A program made the translations under genes and the position numbers. Positions 8,147-15,441 of a DNA stretch of 15,485 nucleotides are shown piece by piece. Position 1 is the first letter of the stretch; each line of letters starts with the position of its first letter. The notes under the pieces are model-generated. The model saw only the letters and a program-made list of their open reading frames with translations, was not told the DNA's origin and did no database searches. The stretch is from Coemansia sp. RSA 922 (lineage: Eukaryota > Kickxellomycota > Kickxellomycetes > Kickxellales > Kickxellaceae), in assembly GCA_027577415.1 (NCBI GenBank), contig JANBQS010000550.1:1-15485 (forward strand), given 5' to 3'.

Positions 8147-10096
8147 TTAGAAGGATATCAAAAGCTCAGGCTCGCCCTCGTTGCTAGTATCGATGCCACC
8201 AGTCGTGTTGTTGTCGCCAGCCGACGTAGCACCGCCCTCGGCGCTGTCAAATCCAGCATTGGCCATCTCCGAGTCTCTGGGCACACCAGCCTTGTCAGTC
8301 TTCTTGTATACAAACAGCTTTGCTGGCTTTTGTAACACAGACGCCACGCTGCCCAGCTCCGCAATAAGTTCTTCGAGAAGCGGCGCCGACAAGCTGGCGC
8401 TCTCCAACTCGACCGGCGGCATTTCGACCAAGGCGACCGCGCGCGCAGAGTTCGGATCAGCAGAGAGCAAGCGCCAGTAGATGTAGGCCCGGTCGCGGAC
8501 ATCTGGGTTGGCGCACTTTTCGGTGGCAGTCTGCAGCGCCTTGAGTACCAAAGCCTGGCCCTGTTGCGGACGCTTGAGGAAGAACTTTACCGCCGAGTTG
8601 ACCAGCGCCAGCTGCACGCCCTCGTCTTCCTCCTCAAGGAAGCTTTCGATGCTTGAGGTCAATAGATTGCCGATGTTGCTGATGTGCTCCGAGTACTCGC
8701 CCAGAATCCAAATCAGCGCTGCCTTGGCATCAGGCTCGTTCACGTAGTCTATGTGCTCGCACAGAGTTGGCACGACGTCTGCAAAGTTTTGCGGATAGCG
8801 CCGGAAAACATCCCTGAGCACGACAACCACATCTTGGACAACGCTATTGACCTTGAGCTGCAAAAGCTCGATAAGCACCTTGACTGCCTTGTCCGCTGAG
8901 GACTCGTAGCGAATGGCTAGTCGACCGATGGCCTGGATAGCACGGCGCACAAAGTCGACATCCACCTCGCGGGCATACTCCTTCAACTCGTTAAGCAAGG
9001 GCTCGGTATTGCGCTCGGAGCAAATACGCACGAGGACGTCGAGCTTTTCGTACTTTACGTATATCGGGTCGTTGTACTTGCAAAAGAATACGCGGATCTC
9101 CTTACTGAGCATCTTGGGGTGCCGCTGCAGGATGATGTTGATGTTGCGCAACGCAATGTACTGGATCTCAGGTTCAGATGATAGCAATGTGATCAGAGGT
9201 GGAACCATTTTCTTGGAGAACTGCGACAGCAGGTCTGCGCGATGCACGTACTTTTCGTACTTTAGCAGCAACCGCACCGTGGTCAGCACAACGCTGCCGT
9301 TCGCGTGTTGTAGCCGTGGCAAAAGTCGCTCGCAAATACTCTCTGCTTCCTTTTCAGTCGTGGGCGTGTATTCCGCCAGTGCCTCGAGGATGGCAATCTG
9401 CCCCCACTCGACGCATTCGTTAATGGCTGCTAGCAGAGTCGGCACGGTTTTTGAGTCCAGTCGCCATATGTTTTGCCCGGGCGCCATTTCGTTAATCTCA
9501 GTCAGAACAGTTACGGCGTTAGAAATGACCATCGGGTTGGCATCCGACAGAGCCCGGCGCACGTCCTCGACAAAGCCATTCTCCTCAGCAATGGCTGGAC
9601 TGAGGTCGTATACTTTGGCCACACACATTACCGCTGTCTTGCGCACATAGGGGCTCGGGTCCTTGAGACACTTGCGTAGCGGATCGCACAAGTGGTCGAG
9701 CACCTCTTGAACATGCAGGCAGCCCATCGTGCGAATTGCCAATGCGCGAATGAGTGGATTGGTGTCCTCGGAGTCCTTGACAAACGTGTTGACGGCCAGG
9801 ATAACCAGGTCCGGCTGCGTCTTGGCATAGTTTATGAGGTATAGGTAGATTAGCTTCTTAATCTCCAAGTCGTCCGTGTGCATGTTCTTTAACACGTCGG
9901 TGAACAGTCCGCTGACGTCCTTGCCAACGGTCATGTTAGCAATCACCCGACGGACCGCTTCCTTCCGCCGTTCCTTATACTCGCTGTTGAGTTCAGTCTT
10001 TAGTTCGTAGTTCTCACCCTTGCGCAAGGCTGCCAGGACCTTTTGCTTCACGATTTGAAGCCGCGCAAGGTTAGTTTGAATCGTCGCATTCATCAT
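8147..10096 (-). CDS. AP-1/AP-2 complex subunit beta (beta-adaptin), trunk-only form
   Basis: The large beta subunit of a clathrin adaptor complex, acting in trans-Golgi/endosome (AP-1) or plasma-membrane (AP-2) vesicle sorting, where it binds dileucine cargo and clathrin. The 649-residue single-exon protein is an alpha-solenoid (HEAT/ARM) matching beta-adaptins almost end to end: RKGENYELKTELNSEYKERR (25-44), VIANMTVGKDVSGLF, KKLIYLYLINYAKTQPDL, AVNTFVKDSEDTNPLIRALA, RTMGCLHV, LRKCLKDPSPYVRKTAVMCV, NPMVISNAV, EIQYIALRNINIILQ, KYNDPIYVKYEKLDVL, VRRAIQAIGRLAIR, AKAALIWILGEYSEHI, RAYIYWRLLS and ELGSVASVLQKP. AP-1 and AP-2 beta are too alike to separate by eye. About 24 unconserved residues precede the KGE...ELK start of the family. 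After about residue 600 there is only a short acidic, Gly/Thr-rich tail ending EPELLISF, with no long hinge and no C-terminal ear. The start is the first of two adjacent ATGs. Confidence 0.95.
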   Translation of the reverse strand: MMNATIQTNLARLQIVKQKVLAALRKGENYELKTELNSEYKERRKEAVRRVIANMTVGKDVSGLFTDVLKNMHTDDLEIKKLIYLYLINYAKTQPDLVILAVNTFVKDSEDTNPLIRALAIRTMGCLHVQEVLDHLCDPLRKCLKDPSPYVRKTAVMCVAKVYDLSPAIAEENGFVEDVRRALSDANPMVISNAVTVLTEINEMAPGQNIWRLDSKTVPTLLAAINECVEWGQIAILEALAEYTPTTEKEAESICERLLPRLQHANGSVVLTTVRLLLKYEKYVHRADLLSQFSKKMVPPLITLLSSEPEIQYIALRNINIILQRHPKMLSKEIRVFFCKYNDPIYVKYEKLDVLVRICSERNTEPLLNELKEYAREVDVDFVRRAIQAIGRLAIRYESSADKAVKVLIELLQLKVNSVVQDVVVVLRDVFRRYPQNFADVVPTLCEHIDYVNEPDAKAALIWILGEYSEHISNIGNLLTSSIESFLEEEDEGVQLALVNSAVKFFLKRPQQGQALVLKALQTATEKCANPDVRDRAYIYWRLLSADPNSARAVALVEMPPVELESASLSAPLLEELIAELGSVASVLQKPAKLFVYKKTDKAGVPRDSEMANAGFDSAEGGATSAGDNNTTGGIDTSNEGEPELLISF

Positions 10097-10187
10097 CTTC
10101 TCGAGCTTTGTGTATGTGCGAATGAGGTCAAAGTACTAATTAGGCTGCCCCAGTTGGCGCGGAACAAAAAAGGTGACAAATATAGCG

Positions 10188-10195
10188 TATAAAAG
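10188..10195 (+). promoter_or_regulatory. TATA box (TATAAAAG), + strand
   Basis: A perfect TATAAAAG in the + orientation, about 90 bp upstream (on the other strand) of the beta-adaptin start. In this orientation it would drive transcription rightwards into the tandem-repeat region, where no clear coding gene exists. It may serve a non-coding transcript or be non-functional. Confidence 0.35.
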
Positions 10196-10393
10196 TGTAG
10201 TGTTAAAAGAGTGAACTGTGAATTTGCGATATATTTTTATGACAAGAGTGTATTTACAAATCGATAGGAGTAGGGTGTTCCTGATCTTGATTTTGGATTA
10301 GCTGCATAGAGCTTATGTCGGGCTTGAGCTGGGTCGAGAGAGGCCGGTCGCCAGAGGTGCTTGTCCACCGCGTGCGAGTAGCCAAGCCAAGAC

Positions 10394-10577
10394 CACTTGA
10401 ATGCATTGCTATCCGAGATCATTTGGCGTATACATGTCCTTAGTCTGTGGTTAGTCGAAGCAAACTTGTTGTGTAGGACCAGCCACACTTGAATGCATTG
10501 CTATCCAAGACTGTTTGGCATATATACGCCCTTAGTCTGCGGTCAGTCGAAGCAGGCGTGTAGTGCAAGGCATGGCG
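10394..10577. repeat. 92-bp tandem duplication (two copies)
   Basis: Copy 1 begins at 10394 and copy 2 at 10486; both begin CACTTGAATGCATTGCTATC, giving a unit of 92 bp. Over the first 71 aligned positions I count 12 differences, every one a transition, and no gaps. Up to position 86 the count is 15 transitions and 2 transversions. The last few bases diverge. The repeat is not coding in any recognisable way: 92 is not a multiple of 3, so the copies fall in different frames. Confidence 0.9.
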
Positions 10578-10820
10578 CTTGTGGCAAACTTGAGGCAGGC
10601 TGAAAGAAGAGCGCAGTTGTTGTATCGTTTTCTTGTGCGGGGGTCATGGCCGCGTCCGCAGTTAGAGTTAGCAGAGCATTGTGAAGATGTCGCAAAGAAG
10701 ATACCGAGCGAAGAGCGTAGTACGTTGAGAGCTTGAGATAGACTTGCTGGTCGGTATTGAAAAGAGAAGAGGAGTGGTGGTTGTTGTTGCATCTCGCTCC
10801 AAGGGGCGCCAGGGGCATGC

Positions 10821-10828
10821 CTTTTATA
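10821..10828 (-). promoter_or_regulatory. TATA box (TATAAAAG), - strand, of a possible small transcription unit
   Basis: On the - strand the sequence reads GCTATAAAAGGCATGCC, a strong TATA box, preceded by a C-rich block (CCCGCCCCCCAAAAT) and followed after about 30-40 bp by CAACAACAACCACCACTCC, then a pyrimidine-rich stretch resembling the leaders of other genes in this window. No convincing coding sequence follows. Candidate short frames exist (for example 10532-10792 and the end of 10543-10995), but none has a recognised domain. Confidence 0.45.
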
Positions 10829-11115
10829 GCATTTTGGGGGGCGGGATGGGCGAGGTTTGCCAAGCTTGCATTTTCTCTCTTCCTCTGGCTGTTGCTCTCT
10901 CTCGGCTTACACCGAGTGCAGCTTCTCTGTTGTGCAGCTGACACCCCACGCATGTCTGTCGGGCCAAAACGACGTAGCCTCTGACACACTTTCACTGGCC
11001 CTCATAGTCAACCAGGCAGCGAGGAAATAAGAAAAACAATTGCCGCGGAGCTGCACATGTAAGCGCCACACATTTCCGAGTCTTTTTGACAACTTTTCCC
11101 TTTGCCGTTCGCTTT

Positions 11116-11145
11116 TGCGATTGGCTGGGGCTTGCTATCTTATCT
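11116..11145. promoter_or_regulatory. CCAAT box next to a GATA doublet
   Basis: ATTGG at 11120-11124 (CCAAT on the other strand) is followed by CTATCTTATC at 11135-11144, which is GATAAGATAG on the other strand, two adjacent GATA-factor core sites. GATA factors regulate iron or nitrogen genes in many fungi. The nearest starts are about 0.9-1.0 kb away on either side, so the target gene is uncertain and this is motif-level evidence only. Confidence 0.3.
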
Positions 11146-11913
11146 ATACATAGCGTATCCCGACTTGTATTTTTTTTTTGTCTACAATTGTGGAAAAAAA
11201 GGCCTTGCCGACGGTGTTCCCACGATTCCCCCTAAACAATTGAAGTAATATATGCGCAATGCGCGCAATGTCCGTAATTTGTGCTCGCTGCCCCCCCCAT
11301 CATCCTCTCTTTGGGGCAGATGCCGACTGGCCTTCTTATCGCTGTCCACACACACGCACAAAAGAAGGCTAGTCTAAAAACAGTGCTCCGAGGCATGAAT
11401 CTACCTCAATGGAAAAGATAAACTACTGGATCCTGCATGGGACCTGGAGCCAGATCATCAATGGATCGAGCTTTCATTGATGTCGGATCCGGTTGGAGCG
11501 CCCCCGGTCTGCGCCGCCACCTTCCGTGACAGGTACAACAATAGGCTCGAGCAAAATAGGGACAAGAGACCTGTATAATGACCCGTTGTCTGCAAGAAGA
11601 CCGCTGGCATTGTGTGACAATGAGTATCCGTTTGTTTTGAGTCGCCACAAACAAGAGGGATTTTTTCTCTCTCCTTGCGCCGAGCTGGGCGACCCGTTTC
11701 GAATATAATTACATAAACTGGTCTTTTAGTGGTGGCTGTGGTGTGCTCATTTTCACAACACAGACAAATAGGGCAGTATATTTGTCCAAACAAGTGCTCT
11801 GGATGGCCCAAGGCGAGAGTGGCGAGATAATTCCCTCTATATTATTTAGGAGACTGCCCAAGCCTCTGACTAAGGAGTAGGCATGCTGGCACTGGTGGGC
11901 AATGTTTTACTGG

Positions 11914-11920
11914 TATAAAT
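11914..11920 (+). promoter_or_regulatory. TATA box of the multicopper oxidase gene
   Basis: TATAAAT lies in TGGTATAAATGGCC, about 120 bp upstream of the ATG at 12041. It is followed by a C/T-rich leader (about 11984-12022) with CCCCCTCATTTCTACCCGCC. Spacing and orientation fit the oxidase gene. Confidence 0.6.
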
Positions 11921-12040
11921 GGCCTCGCCTCCTTTATGAAGCTATCTTGTATTGGCCACGCATTTTAACCACTAGAATATTACTATTCCCCCTCATTTCT
12001 ACCCGCCTCCCCGCCTTTGCCTTGCATAAGCAGTCTCATC

Positions 12041-13672
12041 ATGCGTGCATTCTATGCCCTGCTGCTGTGCCTCTTTGCGCTGGTAGCGCATGCCAAGCAT
12101 GTAGTCCAGAACTGGGACGTCACGTACGTTACAACCAACCGTGGTCTCAACCAAACTCCTAAGCGCGGTATTGGTGTTAATGGCAAGCTCCCGCTCCCCG
12201 TCGTTGAGGCAGAACTGGGCGACACCCTTGTGCTTAACGTGCGCAACTCGCTAGACACTCCTACGTCGCTGCACTCGCACGGGCTATTCCAGCGCGGTAC
12301 CAACTACTACGACGGCGTAGCCATGACCACCGAATGCTCCATCGCGCCTGGTACCAACTTCACCTACTACACCAAAATCGAGCAAGCTGGCACATTCTGG
12401 ATCCACGGTCACACCCACGAGCACAACTTTGACGGGCTGCGCACCCCCTTGATCATCCACGACCCGAAGGACCCCAACCAAGTGGAGAAGGAGTTCCTGT
12501 TTGCTGCCGAAGACTGGTGGCCGATTACGTTCCAAGAGTCACTGGCTATTCTCATGCAGCCGCATGGGCCGGGAAACCCTTACACCAGTCCGCCGTATAC
12601 ACTGATTAATGGAGTTAATGGCTCGTTGGTAGAGCCGCTCCACTTTGAGCCGGGCAAGACGTACAAGATTCGCCTGGTGTCAATGATGAGCTTGCCGCTG
12701 TGGGAGTTTGTAATCGATGACCACGAGCTGATGGTTGTCGAGGTCGACGGCGTTGCCACCAAGCCCAAGGCGGTCAGCGTCGTGCGCTTGGCACCGGGTC
12801 AGCGTGTAGCGGTCCTGGTTACGGCCAAGCCGAACAAAAGCATGAACTACCAGTACCACATGACTACGTTTGGCGACTACTTGCCGCTAATCCCGGGTGT
12901 CTATCCCCAGCAGATCAACAGTACAGTAGTCTATACCGCTAATGCGCCAGTGTTTGTGCCACATGCTATTCCCTCAGAGCCGTTCGACGAGCTGAGTATT
13001 GAGGCGCTAGAGTACATGCCAGTGATGGCCGCCGATCGTTCGCTGTTCTTCAACGCTACGTATGGATTCTCGCCGGACGATGTGGCATATGAGTCGTTCA
13101 ACCTCGTCGCATACTCGAGCCCCAAGGTGCCGTCTATGTTTAGCGCTTTGACCACAGGCGAGATGTCGCTTAACCCGATCACTTACGGTCCGTCTACTAA
13201 TGCCCAAGTGCTAAAGTATGGCGAAGTCGTCGAGATGGTGTACTGGAGTGCGACGCGGATACCGCATCCCCAGCACTTGCATGGCCACGCGTTCCAGGTC
13301 ATAGAAAAGGGACACATTGGCGACGTTACGGGAGAATCCCGGCGCCGGGTACCTGAGAAGGGGTTCTCGCCAATGATGCGCGATACTGTGATGGTATATT
13401 CCGGAGAGTACGTGATAGTGCGCTTCAAGGCTGACAATCCAGGCGCCTGGATTATGCACTGCCATTTCGACTGGCATATTGGCCAGGGTCTAAACATGCT
13501 GTTTATCTCAGCACCGCAGTTGATGCAAAAAACACTCTCGGTCCCAAAGTCGGTAGTCGACCAGTGCGCGAGACAAGGGATCCCGGTCTCTGGCAACGTA
13601 GTCGGCCACAACTCGTTCAACATTGATGGTGCCCCCAAACCGCCCGAACTCATCATCAACCGCTTCTACTAG
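12041..13672 (+). CDS. Secreted multicopper oxidase (laccase/Fet3-like, no membrane anchor)
   Basis: A copper enzyme that oxidises phenols or metal ions while reducing oxygen to water. The 543-residue protein starts at the first in-frame ATG with a signal peptide (MRAFYALLLCLFALVAHA, cleavage near 18). All four copper motifs are intact: HSHG (78-81), HGH (122-124), HPQHLHGH (409-416) and HCHFDWH (473-479). These supply the type 1 Cys474 and the type 2/3 histidines. Leu484, ten residues after Cys474, is the likely axial position of type 1 copper. The segment FNLVAYSSPKVPSMFSALTTG before the third motif recalls the Fet3 group. Unlike Fet3, the protein ends at ELIINRFY without a transmembrane helix. 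Asp158 precedes the WW where Fet3 has its iron-binding Glu, and Gly424 stands where Fet3 has Asp after HAFQTIQR (aligned from memory). It is therefore more likely a secreted laccase-like enzyme than a ferroxidase-permease partner. Several N-x-S/T sites suggest glycosylation. Confidence 0.92.
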   Translation: MRAFYALLLCLFALVAHAKHVVQNWDVTYVTTNRGLNQTPKRGIGVNGKLPLPVVEAELGDTLVLNVRNSLDTPTSLHSHGLFQRGTNYYDGVAMTTECSIAPGTNFTYYTKIEQAGTFWIHGHTHEHNFDGLRTPLIIHDPKDPNQVEKEFLFAAEDWWPITFQESLAILMQPHGPGNPYTSPPYTLINGVNGSLVEPLHFEPGKTYKIRLVSMMSLPLWEFVIDDHELMVVEVDGVATKPKAVSVVRLAPGQRVAVLVTAKPNKSMNYQYHMTTFGDYLPLIPGVYPQQINSTVVYTANAPVFVPHAIPSEPFDELSIEALEYMPVMAADRSLFFNATYGFSPDDVAYESFNLVAYSSPKVPSMFSALTTGEMSLNPITYGPSTNAQVLKYGEVVEMVYWSATRIPHPQHLHGHAFQVIEKGHIGDVTGESRRRVPEKGFSPMMRDTVMVYSGEYVIVRFKADNPGAWIMHCHFDWHIGQGLNMLFISAPQLMQKTLSVPKSVVDQCARQGIPVSGNVVGHNSFNIDGAPKPPELIINRFY

Positions 13673-13749
13673 ACACTTAGAACTCACACATAGATTTTTT
13701 TGTTTAAAAAAAGAAGATATCTCTTAGCCAAAATATTAAACTGATGGAT
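13673..13749. terminator. Convergent AT-rich 3' spacer (putative shared polyadenylation region)
   Basis: 77 bp between the oxidase (+) and dioxygenase (-) stop codons, with GATTTTTTTGTTTAAAAAAAGAAG at about 13693-13716. This T-run/A-run arrangement reads similarly on both strands, and an AAAATATTAAA element lies nearby. It could supply A-rich polyadenylation signals to both transcripts. Confidence 0.45.
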
Positions 13750-14550
13750 TTAGAGGATGGGGTTGGCAAAGTTGTAGGTTCTAGCACCGGCGCTGTAGTC
13801 CTTGCCGACCATGCGCTCGTTCAGAGGCGGGAACTTTTCGCGTTTGTCCGCATAGTACTCGGCACGCTTATCGCCCTCCGACAATGGATTGTAGGTCATG
13901 TAGAGGTTGGCGCGGCTGATGTTGGATTTGTTTTCGCCCGACTTGTGCGCTAGATACGAACCAAAAATGAGCACGTCGCCCGAGTTGCACTCTACTGGAA
14001 TCCACGTATGAGAGTCACACCACTCGTCGTTGATCGAACCATCCTCGCTGTGAGGGATAACCTTTGAGTCAACATGGCTCTTTGGAACTACATGTAGGCA
14101 GCCGTTGTCAATGTACGACCCGTCAATGGTAAACAAGACAGTGACGTGGTTGACTTGACCCAGGTGAGTAAATGCCGGTGCATCTTGGTGGGGCTTGAAT
14201 CCCTGGCCGCCCGGAAGCTTTGCGTTAATCTTCTCCTTGAACAATACGTAGGGCTCGCCAGTAAGTTGTTCGAGGATGCTCGTAATATGAGGGCCGCACA
14301 CTGCCTCGCGAATGTGCTCGTTGTACGGAGTAAAATTCTCAGTGCGGCAGAGTTGCAGCGAGTTCGTGTGCTTGTTGTGCTCGTAGTAGTTCATCCATTT
14401 TCCGGGCGTATCTGGCCAGCTCTGGATATCTCGTACCTCCTTGACAAGTCCCTTGGCTTGGTCCGCAGAAAACAGGTCTGTGATCTTGAGAAACCCTTGC
14501 TCGTGATACGAGTCTATCTGCTCCGGACTAAGCGTGTACTCTGGCGTCAT
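13750..14550 (-). CDS. PhyH-family Fe(II)/2-oxoglutarate dioxygenase (possibly PhnY/TmpA-like)
   Basis: A 266-residue non-haem iron oxygenase of the phytanoyl-CoA dioxygenase (PhyH) superfamily, which hydroxylates a substrate while decarboxylating 2-oxoglutarate. The start is the first in-frame ATG (14548-14550). The iron facial triad is visible as His121 and Asp123 (FKPHQDAP) with distal His202 (GSYLAHKSG), and Arg213 (SRANLYMTYN) probably binds 2-oxoglutarate. Other marks are WPDTPGKWMNYYEH (45-58), RTENFTPYNEHI, LFKEKINAKLPGGQGFKPHQD, NGCLHVVPKSH and PVECNSGDVLIFGSYLAH. The PGKWMxYYE and LFKEKINxKLPGGxGFxPHQD blocks recall, from memory, the bacterial PhnY/TmpA enzymes that hydroxylate 2-aminoethylphosphonate or its trimethyl form, rather than the CoA-ester hydroxylases. 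No signal peptide or peroxisomal SKL-type end (C-terminus ANPIL) is seen, so it is probably cytosolic. No PhnZ-like partner lies in the window. Confidence 0.9.
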   Translation of the reverse strand: MTPEYTLSPEQIDSYHEQGFLKITDLFSADQAKGLVKEVRDIQSWPDTPGKWMNYYEHNKHTNSLQLCRTENFTPYNEHIREAVCGPHITSILEQLTGEPYVLFKEKINAKLPGGQGFKPHQDAPAFTHLGQVNHVTVLFTIDGSYIDNGCLHVVPKSHVDSKVIPHSEDGSINDEWCDSHTWIPVECNSGDVLIFGSYLAHKSGENKSNISRANLYMTYNPLSEGDKRAEYYADKREKFPPLNERMVGKDYSAGARTYNFANPIL

Positions 14551-15441
14551 TATTAAAAAATAATTATCCTTTGTTTTCAAAAGAAGAGAAGAATACGAAG
14601 ATACTTTAATGAAAATTATGTGTGCGTTCCCTCAGGTCCGTTCTCGCCCCTTTTATATGCGGAGATAAAAAAAACCCCCAGGCAAACGTAGATGACAACA
14701 GGAGCGCCATGTGTATACACGTGCCTTTATCTATCGCACTTACTTGGTCACTAGCAAAGTACATATTGAGCACTAGCGACCCCGCGCCGATAGATGGCAA
14801 GTGAGCGAGATTCAGGGCGTGCGAACTTGGGTACCCTCTTTTTGCGGCATAAACGCTTGGACCCGTCTGCCCGCCACTTCCGTCATCACCGCTTGCCTCT
14901 GCGCTTCTTCATTACCCCCAACCCCCGCAACCAGAGCACAAGGGGGGGGCCTTTTTCTTTTTTTGAACACGGGGGCGCTGGGACCAAAGTCACTCGTACC
15001 TCTATCACACAAGCTGCAGGGAAAGCAGCAAGGGCAAAGCGCAGGAGAGCGCTCTCTTGCATGCCGCGCCTCTGACGCAAAACTTACATGTTCACAAGTC
15101 CTGCGACCGCTGGGCAATCTTGCATTGATCGAGCAGCTCGTGGCTCACACCTGATGCGGCTTGAGCCAGGGCTCCGAGCTGGTTGCTGAGTGGTTGACAC
15201 GCAAATGCACGGGGCAGTCTCTGCTTCGGAGGAAAAGGGCTTGATGCGGCCTAGCAGAGATCGCCTTCTTATCTCACATCTTTGGGGAGGGCCTTTCGCT
15301 GCCTGTCCCCTTTTCGTCTTCACGTTTCATCTTTTCTATTTGCTTTTTTTCTAACCTACACATACTTATTCGTACGCCTACGACACTCGAATCCAGAGTT
15401 TATTTTTCTTATCTATTTAATACCACGGATACATATTAACC
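14551..15441. other. Divergent intergenic region between the dioxygenase and the right-edge gene
   Basis: About 0.9 kb without a convincing gene. It carries the dioxygenase TATA box, an AAAAAAAACCCCC junction (about 14677-14689), a G-run AAGGGGGGGGCC near 14940-14951 followed by a T-rich stretch, a perfect 12-bp palindrome GAGAGCGCTCTC at 15045-15056, the 9-mer TGATGCGGC at 15152-15160 and again at 15242-15250, and a pyrimidine-rich leader (about 15296-15370). The short frames present overlap on both strands and look like chance. Confidence 0.55.
14650..14657 (-). promoter_or_regulatory. TATA box of the PhyH-family dioxygenase gene
   Basis: On the - strand the sequence reads GCATATAAAAGGGG, with TATAAAAG 100 bp upstream of the start codon at 14550. 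Spacing and orientation fit. The leader between is A-rich near the ATG on the coding strand (TTTTTTAATAATG). Confidence 0.6.

Larger units (their letters stand above)
10097..12040. other. Long intergenic region; tandem duplication and TATA boxes but no convincing gene
   Basis: 1.94 kb between the divergent beta-adaptin (-) and multicopper oxidase (+) genes. Open frames of 60-150 codons exist on both strands but lack family signatures and overlap each other. Contents seen: a + strand TATAAAAG at 10188-10195; the 92-bp tandem duplication at 10394-10577; a - strand TATAAAAG at 10821-10828 followed by a pyrimidine-rich leader on that strand; ATTGG (a CCAAT box on the other strand) at 11120-11124 and a GATA doublet at 11135-11144; C-run CCCCCCCC near 11291-11298; T9 near 11170; a GAGCAAA element at 11549-11555; and the oxidase TATA at 11914-11920. 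No tRNA was seen. Confidence 0.6.

Noticed and set aside
8913..9650. 245-codon open frame on the + strand
   Set aside because: It is antisense to the conserved beta-adaptin coding region, has no recognisable domain, and arises as a shadow of codon structure on the other strand.
10025..10096. Intron removing the unusual beta-adaptin N-terminus (CTAAC branch-like site, CAG acceptor-like sites on the - strand)
   Set aside because: There is no splice donor between the ATG pair and the branch-like site, and no other upstream ATG nearby, so a simple 5' intron cannot be built.
10237..10488. 83-codon - strand frame spanning one copy of the 92-bp repeat
   Set aside because: It starts with GTG. The repeat copies fall in different frames, and the substitutions between them show no preference for silent positions, so protein coding is not supported.
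10543..10995. 150-codon - strand frame beside the small transcription unit
   Set aside because: It begins upstream of the strong TATA box at 10821-10828, so the unit's own transcript could not contain its start, and no domain is recognisable.
11284..11320. TGCCCC...GGGGCA hairpin with a C8 run as a structured RNA or terminator
   Set aside because: The stem is only six base pairs with a loose loop and has no supporting context; likely low-complexity coincidence.
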